A stretch of DNA of 64,000 nucleotides from Gammaproteobacteria bacterium 42_54_T18 (GCA_002163245.1 MAAL01000020.1:62001-126000); one strand, 5' to 3'. Positions 49,369 to 60,246 are shown, counted from the stretch's first letter. Notes: generated by a model from the sequence alone, not told the origin. Program-made: numbers and translations.

Positions 49369-49402
49369 CTACCTTGCTCACGCCTTGGATTAGCAACGCT
49401 CA

Positions 49403-50167
49403 ATGACAAAACCACAAAATGAAGGCAACCTCCCTCTTCTAGAGCACCTAATTGAATTAAGAGACCGGCTATTACGCGCTGTGCTATCGATACTGGTGAT
49501 ATTCTGCGGACTATTTTATTTTGCCAATGACATATACGAAATCGTAAGTAAACCGATACGCGACCAACTGCCTGAAGGCAGCTCCATGATCGCAACAGAC
49601 ATTACAGCAACCTTTTTTGCCCCCTTCAAACTAACGTTAATGGTATCGCTATTTTTGGCAATGCCTGTAGTACTGCACCAAATATGGAAATTTATTTCTC
49701 CAGGTTTGTATGCCCACGAAAAGAAACTTGCCATCCCTATGCTCATCAGCAGCATACTGTTATTTTACTCGGGCATCGCATTTGCTCACTTTGTAATATT
49801 CCCACTGATAATGGAATTTTTCACCCACATTGGCCCAGCTTCTGTAGAAATCACACCAGACATTACCCAATACCTTGCTATCGCCTTGAAGCTCTTTTTT
49901 GCTTTTGGTTTAGCCTTCGAGATCCCCATTGCTGTTATGCTAGTGATCTGGTCAGGGGCTGCCACCGTCGCGTCCTTGAGTGACAAGCGCCCTTATATAG
50001 TAGTGGGGTGTTTTATTTTTGGAATGTTATTGACCCCTCCAGACCCATTTTCACAGTCTATGCTGGCCATTCCTATGTGGATGTTATTTGAAGTGGGGCT
50101 TCTATTTGGACGCCTTGTTGATAAATCAAAAAAAGAGAAACAAGAACAAGAAGAGACTGACACTTAA
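49403..50167 (+). CDS. tatC: twin-arginine translocase subunit TatC
   Basis: A 254-residue polytopic membrane protein with six predicted helices. Diagnostic are LEHLIELRDRLLRAVLS near the N-terminus, FISPGLYAHEKKLAIPML, and FGLAFEIPIAVMLV. It recognises the RR signal peptide. The gene ends the forward run that began at argS; dtd converges on it 28 bases away, without an obvious hairpin between. Confidence 0.97.
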   Translation: MTKPQNEGNLPLLEHLIELRDRLLRAVLSILVIFCGLFYFANDIYEIVSKPIRDQLPEGSSMIATDITATFFAPFKLTLMVSLFLAMPVVLHQIWKFISPGLYAHEKKLAIPMLISSILLFYSGIAFAHFVIFPLIMEFFTHIGPASVEITPDITQYLAIALKLFFAFGLAFEIPIAVMLVIWSGAATVASLSDKRPYIVVGCFIFGMLLTPPDPFSQSMLAIPMWMLFEVGLLFGRLVDKSKKEKQEQEETDT

Positions 50168-50195
50168 ATTTATAGATAGAGACTAGCCGCACCAA

Positions 50196-50633
50196 TCAAA
50201 CCTCCAATAGAAAGGTCACAGGGCCGTTGTTTAGCAGTGACACTGCCATATCAGCACCAAATACGCCTTGCTGAACGTTCCCCGCTAGCTGTTTTGTGCG
50301 ATTTACAAAGTAGTGATACAAACGCTCGGCATCTGCAGGTTTCGCAGCAGAAGAGAAACTTGGGCGCAAACCTTTCTTTGTATCTGCAACCAAAGTGAAC
50401 TGTGAGACCAACAAAACATCTCCTCTCACATCAAGCAGGGACAGGTTCATTTTGTCATCTTCGTCCGAAAATATTCTATAATTTAGAATCTTCTTAAGCA
50501 GTTTATCAGCAGCAGTCTCGTCATCTTGTTTTTCGACCCCCAACAAAACCAACACACCCTGGCCAATACTGCCCACAACATGCCCATCAACACTAACCGA
50601 CGCCTGACTTACCCGTTGAATTAACGCTTTCAT
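50196..50633 (-). CDS. dtd: D-aminoacyl-tRNA deacylase
   Basis: A 145-residue proofreading enzyme that hydrolyses D-aminoacyl (and glycyl mischarged Ala) tRNA. The start [17 protein letters not shown], the catalytic-site SQFTLVAD and the C-terminal GPVTFLLEV (Gly-cisPro motif) are present. GGAGAACC upstream supports ATG 50633; the frame is open 15 codons further up. Single gene between tatC and pip, the order found in Pseudomonas relatives. Confidence 0.96.
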   Translation of the reverse strand: MKALIQRVSQASVSVDGHVVGSIGQGVLVLLGVEKQDDETAADKLLKKILNYRIFSDEDDKMNLSLLDVRGDVLLVSQFTLVADTKKGLRPSFSSAAKPADAERLYHYFVNRTKQLAGNVQQGVFGADMAVSLLNNGPVTFLLEV

Positions 50634-50793
50634 TGGTTCTCCACAATATATGTTTATAACTAACGCTACTACTGCCAAACATCTGATAAAACAGCACCAA
50701 ATGATACCAGAAGCATCGCAAAACTAGTGACTATGGGCTAGATTTAGATAACCGTCATTTCAAAAAAAACCGATTTATAGGACAAGCCTTATC

Positions 50794-51753
50794 ATGATGA
50801 TTCTATACCCAGACATTAAGCCCTATCGCGAACAGCGCTTTGATACAGGCTCACATCATGTACTGCACGTAGAGGAGTCGGGCAACAAGGATGGCATCCC
50901 TGTTCTGTTTTTGCACGGAGGCCCTGGATCAGCATGCGAGCCTTTTCATCGACGTTTTTTTGATCCTGATAAATATCGTATTGTCTTGTTTGATCAACGC
51001 GGCTGCGGTCGATCTACACCTCATGCCAACATTGAAAGCAACACAACTCAAGACCTTATAGAGGACATAGAACGCATCAGGGAGGAGCTAGAGGTAGAGA
51101 GATGGGTTTTGTTTGGTGGCTCTTGGGGGACCACACTAGGCCTTCTATATGCCCAGCAATACCCAGACAACGTCAGCGCAATGATTTTAAGGGGCGTCTT
51201 CCTTGCTCGCCAACAGGATCTTGACTGGATATACAAGGATGGGGCAAACCGCATATTCCCTGATGCGTGGCATGAATTCACAAAAAACATTGCTCCCGAC
51301 GAGCAAGACGACCTTCTCCAAGCGTATAAAAAGCTACTTTCTGGCAACAATGAGTTGGCCCGCATGGCTGCGGCAAAATCTTGGTCTGCTTGGGAGGGGC
51401 ATTGCGCTACATTACGACCCAATATCACAGTGATGGATCACTTTGCTGAACCTCATACGGCGTTAAGTATGGCACGCATGGAAGTGCACTACTTTTCTAA
51501 CAAGGCGTTTATAGAGGAGAACCAAATCCTGGATAATATGCAGGGAATTACGGAAATTCCTGGGATCATTGTTCATGGCCGCTATGACATGGTTTGCCCA
51601 TTGGAAAATGCGACGTCACTACATCACCATTGGTCAGCATCTGAATTACAGATTATTCGGGATGCCGGGCACGCAAGTAGTGAAGCGGGGATTGTTGATG
51701 CGCTAGTGAGAGCGACAGATTCTATTGCGAAGATTGTGGGAAAAAGTGCATAG
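50794..51753 (+). CDS. pip: proline iminopeptidase
   Basis: A 319-residue alpha/beta hydrolase of peptidase family S33 that removes N-terminal proline. Oxyanion-hole HGGPG, nucleophile elbow GGSWG, Asp in GRYDMVCP and His in DAGHAS complete the site. FDQRGCGRSTPHA and RGVFLARQQDLDW are typical of bacterial Pip. Cytosolic. Its stop codon is the start of an 8-base repeat (51751-51774). Confidence 0.95.
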   Translation: MMILYPDIKPYREQRFDTGSHHVLHVEESGNKDGIPVLFLHGGPGSACEPFHRRFFDPDKYRIVLFDQRGCGRSTPHANIESNTTQDLIEDIERIREELEVERWVLFGGSWGTTLGLLYAQQYPDNVSAMILRGVFLARQQDLDWIYKDGANRIFPDAWHEFTKNIAPDEQDDLLQAYKKLLSGNNELARMAAAKSWSAWEGHCATLRPNITVMDHFAEPHTALSMARMEVHYFSNKAFIEENQILDNMQGITEIPGIIVHGRYDMVCPLENATSLHHHWSASELQIIRDAGHASSEAGIVDALVRATDSIAKIVGKSA

Positions 51754-51774
51754 AAGCGTAGAAGCGTAGAAGCG
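51751..51774 (+). repeat. three exact tandem copies of TAGAAGCG
   Basis: TAGAAGCG occurs three times head to tail, the first TAG being the pip stop codon. It fills most of the 26-base gap before the convergent thioesterase gene. Confidence 0.9.
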
Positions 51775-51779
51775 GGAGT

Positions 51780-52232
51780 TTAATCTTCCGCTTTATTAAA
51801 TGCTACATACTGGGCAGTTAAACAAACCGCCTCTTCACCATCACAAAAAATTGAAACATCTACCGTTAAACGCGCTTTGCCTTTTTCTTTAAAGTCCGAT
51901 AAAAACGTATCAAACGTTGCTTTATCTACAAAGGTTGATGCTTTGATATCGTGAGTCACTGGCCTCTTATAAACAACTTCCGCTTTTGCCAAAACAACAC
52001 TGGGCTGATAACCCGCATCCATTAGCGATAAATGAGCCAAACTCCACCCTGTCATTGCACCAACACAGTACAAACTTCCCGCGAACGCTGTTCCATGAGT
52101 ATTTAAGTTAGGCTCCAAAGGGGCAACAACGACAACACGTAAATCACCATATTCTGAGACTGTAATCCCCAAATGCTTTAACAGAGGAACCTGCTCTCTT
52201 AGCTTTTCTCTGACAATATCAATATTATCCAT
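51780..52232 (-). CDS. YiiD C-terminal-like thioesterase
   Basis: A 150-residue hotdog-fold protein. THGTAFAGSLYCVGAMTGW followed by LAKAEVVYKRPVT matches the putative thioesterase domain found at the C-terminus of YiiD and as stand-alone proteins in gammaproteobacteria. The substrate is unknown, presumably an acyl-CoA or acyl-ACP. It lies downstream of the carboxylase genes on the same strand, but a terminator separates them, so it is probably transcribed on its own. Confidence 0.8.
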   Translation of the reverse strand: MDNIDIVREKLREQVPLLKHLGITVSEYGDLRVVVVAPLEPNLNTHGTAFAGSLYCVGAMTGWSLAHLSLMDAGYQPSVVLAKAEVVYKRPVTHDIKASTFVDKATFDTFLSDFKEKGKARLTVDVSIFCDGEEAVCLTAQYVAFNKAED

Positions 52233-52248
52233 TTATCTTATCCCATAA

Positions 52249-52285
52249 AAAAACCACTCAAATGATCTCCAAATGAGTGGTTTTT
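52249..52285 (-). terminator. Rho-independent terminator after the carboxylase genes
   Basis: 12-base perfect inverted repeat, arms 52249-52260 and 52274-52285, core CCACTCA/TGAGTGG, flanked by A and T runs. On the reverse strand it lies 23 bases after the biotin carboxylase stop and 17 bases before the thioesterase start. Confidence 0.85.
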
Positions 52286-52307
52286 AGATTTACAACAAAC
52301 TATCGCC

Positions 52308-55190
52308 TTACACCAAACCTAACAACAACTCTTCAGTTCGTGCCTTGCGACGCTTAGCCACTACCACAGGGTCTTCTTCAATAACAATCTCATCCGGCGT
52401 CACTTTAAACAACGGCGCGCCTTCTTTAATAATCGCGCCATCCATGTTTTCCATTAACACCTTATCAATCGTACAATCAAAGGGAGCATAAATCTTATTA
52501 AACATCTTCATTACTTCGATGATATAAATAGGATCCCCTGCTTCAACATGAGTACCTTCCTCAACAAAAGTAGCCATACCTGGAGCTTCACGAGCGTAGA
52601 ACATACCGCCACATACTGCCACAAGCTCATCAGCCTTTGTTGCTGGAGGTGGTACAAGCACCTTGATCATATCAGTTTGCAAGTCGCCATCGGTTAAACG
52701 TGCAGGAATTGTAATAGTTAAGTCTGCGTTCACCATCAACTCATAGTACAACGCATTTTGCGCCATCTTCGGCAACGTACTAAATATCTCAAGACCCGAC
52801 TGATATCCCAAATGTGCAGCTTGAACCTGAGCCCAAGTCTCCGCATCATACCCGCCTTGTGGAGAAGCGTTATCTAGCAACGCTGCAAGTTTAGGATAAT
52901 CATCAGTACCCAGTGCTTCTTTCACTGTCTCGTAGAATGACAACGCACTTTGCAATACATCATTATCATGCTTCCAGATCGATTCTGCAGCAGGTAAATC
53001 TTCTCGATAATCCATGTTAAGGAAATGATAAGTTTCATCCAACACTTCAATTGGATTCTTCAACCACTCAACATCATCGCCCTTAAAACGAATATTCGCC
53101 TTATTCAAACTTAACCAGCCGGATAAGTTATGAGGCTCAGCTAACAAGTTATCCATAGGGCGTAACAACAGCCCCGTCTTACGCGCCATAGCATTATCAA
53201 TACCTCTTAGGGCATCTGCCAAAGTATCATCATCACCATGGGCCGCAGCCACTTGCTTACGATACGTTGCCGCTAACTGTTTGAACGCATGCTTTGCATC
53301 AAACTCATTGGCTTCTTTCTTTAACAACCCCACCATGGTGAGATAAGGCATGATAAAACCTGTGGTTGACTTAGCATTAACATTCTCTGCTAAAAACCAA
53401 TGAACAAGGCCATAGTGAAATGCCAAGTTAGTCGCCAGATTTTCACCAGTAAGCTTGGTACGACGCAACACTTCAGACAATCGAATATAACTATCGCGAC
53501 GCCCATCACCCGTTGTTAACAACAAGGCAATATTTGAATCATAGGCACCGGCCAAGTGATACTTAATAAAACGACCACTATCCGGGTTGCGCAGAGAAAT
53601 ACCCTGATCATCACGAATCTCGCCTTCACGAGGAGCAGACCAAAAGTTAATAACTCCACCGGCGTGAGGCTTAAGTGCACGATTGGTTGCATTCAGACGA
53701 GCCTCAACAGAAGCATGCTCACGCTCAATACGTTCAGGCTTAGGCAACGCCTTTTTGAATTTCGCGATCAACGTCATTGCCTCTACAAGAGAGTCCACAA
53801 TGAAGTAATCGTTTTCATCTTCAGGGTTGCTAAACTTTAGCGAGTAACACAATTCAGATACACGGTGCTCTACCTGAATACGTGTATTCATTTCCATAAA
53901 GAAGTGCATTTCTTTATCAACAATACACTCAAAAGTAGAAACTGAATCCAGACCTACCGCCAAACCGAAACGCTCAGACTCATCTTCCATTTTTACTAGA
54001 ATATCAAGATCCGTCTTTAACGCTTCCGCCTCTTCCTTACGCCCTGCAGTTTCTGCACTGGCAATAGAAGCAGCCAATGCTTCACGGGTCTGCGACACTT
54101 CCAGTAATTTCTGCTCATGCATCTGAAGAGAGCAATCACGAGCACCCAACGTCATACACCACTCACCGTTACCAATAACCTGAATTTCTTGGTGACGTGT
54201 GGTTTCAATGTTTAGCTCAACCAAGATGTTCTTGTTATCACCAACACCATTGGTTTTTACTTCGTTCAGAATCTCGATAAACAATTCAGGGGCTTTTAAA
54301 GACGCCTCAGTAATACGAGCATCCAACTCACCATCATAAGATGTTGGTGCCTTTAAGATACGCTGACCTTTACCACCACCACCGCCAATCGCTTTTAGTC
54401 GAATACGGTTTTCAGGAAAACGCTGAAACGTTGCAGCAACCTGAAGCTTTAGCTCTTCACTGATTTCCTCAACAGAAAGCAAATCAAGCCCTTTGCGATA
54501 CGATGCAAACAACACATCATCAGCGACATCTTCTAGCTTCTCCGCTTCAAAAGCAGATGCGTCAACCTCAAGATCATTGTCTTTAACAATAGCTTTTAGG
54601 CCTGCTAAATCTTTAACCTTTTTAACCAACGTAATCGCCGTTAAGTTATCAACACCCGGCGTTACGCTTACACCGCACTCTAGAGCCGTGCGCTTGGCTT
54701 CATCTTTTGCACCAGCACTACGTACTGTTTGTGAGCAAGGACCTATAAACGTTAATCCAGCTTCTTCAAAAGAACGCACCAACTCTTCTTCTTCCGCCAT
54801 AAAACCGTAACCGGCAAACACACAGTTATAGCCATTATCTTTAGCGATAGAAATAATCTGCTGAATACGCTGCGTACGCTCTTCTTTATCTGCTCCCGTA
54901 TAATCAGGCACACGATGCACACGACTAGGATCCGTTAACTGGCGCAATTCAGGAGCCAAAGCGTTGTTATATGTAATGGAATCTTTTTCAGAAAGAAGAA
55001 TGCCATAATAGGTCATTCCCATTTCTTCCCAAACATCCATTACTTCTTTACGAATCGGGCCACGACAGATGATTAACGGTCGCATATCTTCACAGCTAAA
55101 TTGCTGCACCCACTGGCTTTCTTCACCGTTCCGACGACGGTTTTTATTTACCAAAGGGTTGTTTAAATAAAAATCAGTTTGCTTAGTCAC
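52308..55190 (-). CDS. biotin carboxylase / biotin carrier fusion of an acyl-CoA carboxylase
   Basis: A 960-residue protein: N-terminal biotin carboxylase domain with the glycine-rich ATP loop IGGGGGKGQRI (269-275) and the catalytic MNTRIQVEHRVSE (usually VEHP). About 190 residues without a recognised motif follow, and a C-terminal biotinyl domain with EVMKMFN, Lys895 being the biotin site. Between GAKDEAKR (160) and the glycine loop are ~109 residues against ~45 in E. coli AccC, an insertion of ~60. It makes carboxybiotin from bicarbonate and ATP for the carboxyltransferase encoded 12 bases upstream. The acyl-CoA substrate is not evident; a pyruvate carboxylase is unlikely without its own carboxyltransferase domain. 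Confidence 0.85.
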   Translation of the reverse strand: MTKQTDFYLNNPLVNKNRRRNGEESQWVQQFSCEDMRPLIICRGPIRKEVMDVWEEMGMTYYGILLSEKDSITYNNALAPELRQLTDPSRVHRVPDYTGADKEERTQRIQQIISIAKDNGYNCVFAGYGFMAEEEELVRSFEEAGLTFIGPCSQTVRSAGAKDEAKRTALECGVSVTPGVDNLTAITLVKKVKDLAGLKAIVKDNDLEVDASAFEAEKLEDVADDVLFASYRKGLDLLSVEEISEELKLQVAATFQRFPENRIRLKAIGGGGGKGQRILKAPTSYDGELDARITEASLKAPELFIEILNEVKTNGVGDNKNILVELNIETTRHQEIQVIGNGEWCMTLGARDCSLQMHEQKLLEVSQTREALAASIASAETAGRKEEAEALKTDLDILVKMEDESERFGLAVGLDSVSTFECIVDKEMHFFMEMNTRIQVEHRVSELCYSLKFSNPEDENDYFIVDSLVEAMTLIAKFKKALPKPERIEREHASVEARLNATNRALKPHAGGVINFWSAPREGEIRDDQGISLRNPDSGRFIKYHLAGAYDSNIALLLTTGDGRRDSYIRLSEVLRRTKLTGENLATNLAFHYGLVHWFLAENVNAKSTTGFIMPYLTMVGLLKKEANEFDAKHAFKQLAATYRKQVAAAHGDDDTLADALRGIDNAMARKTGLLLRPMDNLLAEPHNLSGWLSLNKANIRFKGDDVEWLKNPIEVLDETYHFLNMDYREDLPAAESIWKHDNDVLQSALSFYETVKEALGTDDYPKLAALLDNASPQGGYDAETWAQVQAAHLGYQSGLEIFSTLPKMAQNALYYELMVNADLTITIPARLTDGDLQTDMIKVLVPPPATKADELVAVCGGMFYAREAPGMATFVEEGTHVEAGDPIYIIEVMKMFNKIYAPFDCTIDKVLMENMDGAIIKEGAPLFKVTPDEIVIEEDPVVVAKRRKARTEELLLGLV

Positions 55191-55202
55191 TTCTCTAGCC
55201 CC

Positions 55203-56930
55203 TTAGTGGAATTCACGCTGCACAGATGTCATTGGCTCAACTTTATAGGTACGCAATAAAAACGCTAAGCTTTCGCCTAAACTACTACGCAGATCCGTAG
55301 GCATAACCAAATGTGAAATCGAACCTAAGCTCAAGGCTTCTTTCGGGTTCATCAGTTCTTTTTCATACTGAGAGCCCAGAGCCGCTTCTTGCTCTTTTAA
55401 CCAAGCATCCACATCAGCTTCCGCTTGTTTTTGTGCCGTTTCTTGCGCCATACCATCAGCCGTTAATGCTTTAGCCTGATCCGCAATGCGAGTAGCCAAA
55501 GAACCACGGATCTTTCGCAATTCATTCTTAAATACAAACTCTTTACCAGCAGGCCCCATTACTGCCAAACGTGTTGTAGGCAATGCCATAACCACATCGG
55601 CTCCGGTCGCGTAACTGTTAAACGCAGCATAAGCACCGCCGTATGCGTTACGAACAATTAACAACATGCGCGGTGTGCGCAAATCAATAATCGCATCTAA
55701 CATTGATCGACCCGCTTGAACAATACCGCGACTTTCTTGATCTGTACCAGGTAAAAACCCAGTGGTATCTTCAATAAATAAAACAGGAATATTGTAAATA
55801 TTACAGAAACGGATAAAGCGAGCATTTTTTGTTGCCGCATCACAATCAATCTGACCGGATGCCACCGCACTGTTGTTGGCAACAAAACCAACAACGTTAC
55901 CACCAAGACGGCCAAAGGCACATACTGTATTTTGTGCGCGGGTTTCTTGCATTTCAAAGAAATCGCCATGATCACAAATTTGCTGAATTAGCACACGAAT
56001 ATCCAACGGTGTATTAAATCCGGTTGGAGAATTGAATGCTTTTTTCAATAAAATATCCGCATCCCAAGTCTTACGATCAATAGGATCCGATGTTTCAAGG
56101 AAAGGTGCAGGTGATGCGTTGTTATTAGGGATATAACTTAATATCTCTTTCACCTTACGTAACGCACTCACTTCATCAGCAACAATAAAATCAGTAACAC
56201 CAGATTGACTGTGAACTCCAGGGCCACCCAGCTCGTCTGCAGTTACATCTTCACCCAATACTGATTTAACAACACCTGGGCCAGTCAAACCAAAGAAAGT
56301 ATCTTGTGGCTGAATAATAAAGCTACCCTGGCGCGGTAAATAAGCACCACCTCCAGCATTGTAACCAAACATACACATGATGCTTGGTACTACACCGCTG
56401 ACTTTACGCAACGCTGTAAAAGCTTCTGCGTACCCATCAAGGCCGCCAACACCGGCTGGCACATAAGCACCAGCACTATCATTCAAACCAACAAGCGGAA
56501 TACCACGGTCACCCGCTAAGCTAATCAAATTAGCGAGCTTTCGCCCATTTGTTGCATCCATTGATCCGGCACGAACGGTAAAGTCATGGCCATAAACAGC
56601 AACGTCGCGACCATCAATATCTATGATAGCCGTTACTAGGGAAGCTCCATCAAGGTTTTTACCCCAATTTTGATAAAGAACAATCGGCTCTTTATCCGTC
56701 AACACCCTGATACGCTCCCATACGGTCATGCGCTTCTTTTGATGTTGGCGCTCAATTGCAACAACACCAGCAGAGGTTTGAGGCCGAAGCATCAAATCAT
56801 GGCCTTCTGCTAAGGCTTCTTCATATATTCCTGGAGTACGGTTAATCTCTCCTGGAACTTTAAATTCTACGGATTCTGGCTCTTGGAACGGATTGTCCAG
56901 AGATGGAACGACTTTATTGTTGGTACCCAT
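55203..56930 (-). CDS. acyl-CoA carboxylase carboxyltransferase subunit
   Basis: A 575-residue protein with the two crotonase-like halves of carboxyltransferases (beta and alpha type fused), as in propionyl-, methylcrotonyl- and some acetyl-CoA carboxylases. The oxyanion-hole blocks [12 protein letters not shown] and [22 protein letters not shown] mark the two active-site walls. It transfers the carboxyl from biotin to an acyl-CoA. It is transcribed first, followed 12 bases later by the BC-carrier gene. I start it at ATG 56930 (AGAG upstream); a further in-frame ATG lies 11 codons up. The housekeeping AccA/AccD are separate families, so this is an additional carboxylase. Confidence 0.85.
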   Translation of the reverse strand: MGTNNKVVPSLDNPFQEPESVEFKVPGEINRTPGIYEEALAEGHDLMLRPQTSAGVVAIERQHQKKRMTVWERIRVLTDKEPIVLYQNWGKNLDGASLVTAIIDIDGRDVAVYGHDFTVRAGSMDATNGRKLANLISLAGDRGIPLVGLNDSAGAYVPAGVGGLDGYAEAFTALRKVSGVVPSIMCMFGYNAGGGAYLPRQGSFIIQPQDTFFGLTGPGVVKSVLGEDVTADELGGPGVHSQSGVTDFIVADEVSALRKVKEILSYIPNNNASPAPFLETSDPIDRKTWDADILLKKAFNSPTGFNTPLDIRVLIQQICDHGDFFEMQETRAQNTVCAFGRLGGNVVGFVANNSAVASGQIDCDAATKNARFIRFCNIYNIPVLFIEDTTGFLPGTDQESRGIVQAGRSMLDAIIDLRTPRMLLIVRNAYGGAYAAFNSYATGADVVMALPTTRLAVMGPAGKEFVFKNELRKIRGSLATRIADQAKALTADGMAQETAQKQAEADVDAWLKEQEAALGSQYEKELMNPKEALSLGSISHLVMPTDLRSSLGESLAFLLRTYKVEPMTSVQREFH

Positions 56931-57437
56931 AAGCTCTCTGTCTCTCTGATAGCATGACATCAAGGGTGAATAACCACGTTATGCTAGGAACGTAGTTACT
57001 TCAGATGTTCGTGTTGTCTTGTGACTTTTAACTGTTAACTTTGCCTAATAACATTTGCCCAAAGGCTTTGCCTATCAAAACCTCGGCTGACGAAATTAGC
57101 GGCGCATTATCAATCACCATGACCAAGCAGTCAAATGACACTTGCTCTTGGTTTAATGACAAGCACATCAAACTCACAAAACGGTGCGCCGCAAGGTTAC
57201 TGATTTGTGGCCTAATTGTCACGTAGAAGGTCTACTTGGGGCATTGATTTTGTAACGAAAAAAGCATTACTAGGCTTAACCCACCTATCTTATGCGCCCC
57301 TCTCCTCCAAAGTTGTTTAGTCTTTCGTTGTTTTCCTGGCATTTCCCTAGATTCACCGTAAAATCTGCCCCACAGACAAACCCCACGCAACCACAAGCAA
57401 CATATCGCTCCTCCTATCACGGAAATACGCACCTTTT
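56931..57437. other. divergent promoter region between carboxylase and rsmE
   Basis: 507 bases without a supported gene, the longest in the window. It must hold promoters for both directions. Short open frames of about 60 codons exist on both strands (57028-57222 reverse, 57041-57226 forward), but they overlap each other, lack ribosome sites and resemble nothing. A small inverted repeat ACGTT/AACGT lies near 56983-57000. No clear regulator site was recognised. Confidence 0.4.
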
Positions 57438-58175
57438 ATGAACCTAATTTTACTTCACCCAAATGAGCTTATTTGGCAAGGAGACAGCGACAGCCGTATT
57501 GAAAGCGCAGAAGCGGTTTTAAAAGGCAGGCGTTTCCTACATATCCAATCCGTACACAAAGCTGAAATTGGCGATTTATTACGCGTGGGGGTCATCAATG
57601 GTAGTACCGGTACAGGGGCGGTTAAACACATAGATAGCAATAGCATTACATTAAATGTGATATTACATCAGCACGAGCCACCACCCCCTCTTCCTGTCAC
57701 ATTAATTCTGGCGTTACCTCGACCAAAAATGTTGCGGCGCATTATCCAATCCGCCACATCAATGGGCGTTAAAAAAATCGTGTTACTTAACAGCTATAAA
57801 GTGGAAAAAAGTTTTTGGCAAAGCCCTTATCTAGAAGCTAGTAGCATTGAAGAGCAACTTATTTTAGGCTTAGAACAAGCAATCGATACAGTAATGCCTG
57901 AAGTAATCCTAAGAAAGCGATTCAAACCCTTTGTGGAAGACGAACTACCTGATCTTACAAACGGTAAACGCTGCATTGTTGCTCACCCCGATCAGCAAGC
58001 ACAAGCCTGCTCTGCAAACCACGCAGAGACCGTACTTGCCATTGGGCCAGAGGGCGGCTTTATTCCTTATGAAGTTGAAAAGCTGAATAACGTGGGTTTT
58101 GAAACCGTTACACTTGGGACAAGAATTCTTAAAGTCGAAACTGCGGTACCCGTATTGTTATCGAAATTATTTTAA
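57438..58175 (+). CDS. rsmE: 16S rRNA (uracil1498-N3)-methyltransferase
   Basis: A 245-residue SPOUT-class methyltransferase. N-terminal PUA-like domain (HILQSVHK-type [21 protein letters not shown]) and C-terminal knot with [38 protein letters not shown] and [13 protein letters not shown], which bind SAM. It methylates U1498 in the decoding centre. Its stop overlaps that of the convergent chemoreceptor gene by 4 bases. Confidence 0.95.
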   Translation: MNLILLHPNELIWQGDSDSRIESAEAVLKGRRFLHIQSVHKAEIGDLLRVGVINGSTGTGAVKHIDSNSITLNVILHQHEPPPPLPVTLILALPRPKMLRRIIQSATSMGVKKIVLLNSYKVEKSFWQSPYLEASSIEEQLILGLEQAIDTVMPEVILRKRFKPFVEDELPDLTNGKRCIVAHPDQQAQACSANHAETVLAIGPEGGFIPYEVEKLNNVGFETVTLGTRILKVETAVPVLLSKLF

Positions 58176-60199
58176 ACTTTAAACGAACTTAACGCCTCCT
58201 TTAAAGAGTTCGCGTCGTCAGCCATGGCAGCTGTCGCCGCGGAGGTTTTTTCTGCACGAACAACGGCACCTTCTCCCATTTCTCGGATTTCATTAACATT
58301 TTGATCGATTTCTTCCGAAACCTCGGCCTGCTGAGCAACCGAGTGAGCAATCATATTATTCATCTCCACCATGGTTTCTAACTTCTCATTAATGGTGCCC
58401 AAGACAATACCAATCATGCTGGATTCTTGCACGGTTCCCTCTGCAACTTCACCACTTTGATTCATCGCTTCAACCGATTCATCAATACGCTTTAAGAAAC
58501 GCTCAATAATTGTCTGAATGTTCGTGGTTGATGCATGAGTCCTCTGAGAAAGTGATCGAACTTCATCGGCAACCACAGCAAACCCCCTACCTTGCTCCCC
58601 TGCTCGGGCCGCTTCAATGGCAGCGTTTAACGCCAACAAATTGGTCTGTGAAGCAATACCTTTAATCTCATCAACAACCTGCGCAATACTTTCACTGTCT
58701 TTTGCCAAGATGTTAATAGATTCTGTGGTTTTACGAATTTCCGCGCATAATTTTTCAATATTTTGCAGAGACATCTTCACAATGCCTCCACCTTGATTCG
58801 CCTCATCGCGGGTTTCTTGCACCGCCTTCTGAGCCTGCCGTGTATAGTCAGCAACTCCGTGAGCCGTTTGGGTCATCTCAGTAACCGCCACAGCAACCTG
58901 ACTTGTACCATCTAATTGAGTATTAATACTTTCCCGCGTCTTCATTGAGCGCTCTTTGGTTTCATTGGCAACTCGAAACACATTATCAGCACTTGTATTT
59001 ACTTTCTTAATTAGAGACCGCATATTTTCAGCCGTCTCATTAAAGTGATCCGTAAGGTCCCCCATTTCATCTTTAGACTGAGTCGTTAATGATAACGTCA
59101 TATCACCCTTTGCCATTCGATCCGACGCATCAACAAGCTGCTTAATAGACTCCTGAATAGAAAGATAGAAGCCTACATATAGATAAAAAGTTACTAAAAG
59201 TACTGTAATAACTGCAACTAATGTCTCTATCATTTTCACTTCTGCATCCGCTTTCTTTAATGCAATTTTTTCACTGACCATTTCCAATATTTTATAAATA
59301 TAAGCGTACTGGGCATCAACATGCGGAGATAAGTCATCTAATACTTTATTTATCGGTATATCGTAGGTGGATGCTGTCAGAATATTAAAATCCAAATAAT
59401 TAGCAATTTCAGTAATCCCTAAAATCATCGCTTCATATTCATTTTTGACGTCTATTCGGCGATCTTCAGGAACAACAACTAAGCTCGATTTTTCAACAAC
59501 AGGTTTCAATTTGTCCAATTCAATGAAAATAAAATCTAAAAAGTCAAAGGTTAACGAGGGAGGGTAGTCAAAGGTCATCCCAAATGCAGCCCCCGACCTA
59601 GCTTTCCCTGAAAGCGTGTTTAACGTAAACAAATCCCCAGAAATCAACCCTAACGTTCCGACAACCTGAGCATCCGTTTCCGTTGATAAGCCACTAGCCT
59701 CAACCACCAGCGAATAAAACACACCTAAACTGTCAACAAGCTGATTGTTATCTTCAAATAGATTTTTGGGATCTTGAGTAGGTGATGCCTGGTCAACCGC
59801 CAACTTCTTAGTTAATGTGAGCAGCAACTCCAAATGCTCAGCCAATGCCTCATTCTCAAGCAAACTTAGCTTTGATGCTTGCATCTCAAAAATGGCATCG
59901 TGAATCCTGGCTCGATTCCTAGATTCCTTACTTAAAAACTCTTGATCTCTATAGTTTGAAGCAGCGACATGATAATCACGGTTATATGCAGCATGTTGTT
60001 TAATCTTTAAAATATGCCCAACAATCACAGCGCCCTGACTTTTGTGATCCGCCGCCTGGATGGATTGATAGGCAACGTCAATAATCATATAACTTGTCAC
60101 AAACAAAGGAATATAGAACAACAAGCTAATCAGCGTAAACTTATACGCATACCGCATCATATTGATTAGTTTAATAGCAGGAGTAAACAACGCTTTCAT
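58172..60199 (-). CDS. methyl-accepting chemotaxis protein (first of tandem pair)
   Basis: A 675-residue transmembrane chemoreceptor: TM1 at about 20-43, a ~280-residue periplasmic sensor region without a recognised fold, TM2 at about 325-347, HAMP (about 348-400), and the cytoplasmic coiled coil. The hairpin tip ([20 protein letters not shown]...[15 protein letters not shown]) lies around 515-555. No C-terminal NWETF-like CheR/CheB tether. The ligand is unknown. It is paralogous to the neighbour at 60312-62354 and has its own RpoS-like promoter. A chemoreceptor gene next to rsmE is also found in Pseudomonas. Confidence 0.93.
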   Translation of the reverse strand: MKALFTPAIKLINMMRYAYKFTLISLLFYIPLFVTSYMIIDVAYQSIQAADHKSQGAVIVGHILKIKQHAAYNRDYHVAASNYRDQEFLSKESRNRARIHDAIFEMQASKLSLLENEALAEHLELLLTLTKKLAVDQASPTQDPKNLFEDNNQLVDSLGVFYSLVVEASGLSTETDAQVVGTLGLISGDLFTLNTLSGKARSGAAFGMTFDYPPSLTFDFLDFIFIELDKLKPVVEKSSLVVVPEDRRIDVKNEYEAMILGITEIANYLDFNILTASTYDIPINKVLDDLSPHVDAQYAYIYKILEMVSEKIALKKADAEVKMIETLVAVITVLLVTFYLYVGFYLSIQESIKQLVDASDRMAKGDMTLSLTTQSKDEMGDLTDHFNETAENMRSLIKKVNTSADNVFRVANETKERSMKTRESINTQLDGTSQVAVAVTEMTQTAHGVADYTRQAQKAVQETRDEANQGGGIVKMSLQNIEKLCAEIRKTTESINILAKDSESIAQVVDEIKGIASQTNLLALNAAIEAARAGEQGRGFAVVADEVRSLSQRTHASTTNIQTIIERFLKRIDESVEAMNQSGEVAEGTVQESSMIGIVLGTINEKLETMVEMNNMIAHSVAQQAEVSEEIDQNVNEIREMGEGAVVRAEKTSAATAAMADDANSLKEALSSFKV

Positions 60200-60235
60200 A
60201 GGAAAATAATAGTCACATCACGTAATAACATTACT

Positions 60236-60246
60236 TTCAGTATAGC
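60236..60246 (-). promoter_or_regulatory. RpoS-type -10 element of the first chemoreceptor gene
   Basis: On the reverse strand GCTATACTGAA, a 10 of 11 match to the stationary-phase consensus KCTAYRCTTAA, preceded by TT. It ends 37 bases from the ATG at 60199. A CCTAG sequence sits at about the -35 distance, as in the paralogue. Confidence 0.6.

Noticed and set aside
57028-57226. Two opposed short frames (64 and 61 codons) in the carboxylase-rsmE gap
   Set aside because: They overlap each other, use a GTG start on one strand, lack ribosome sites and resemble no protein family.
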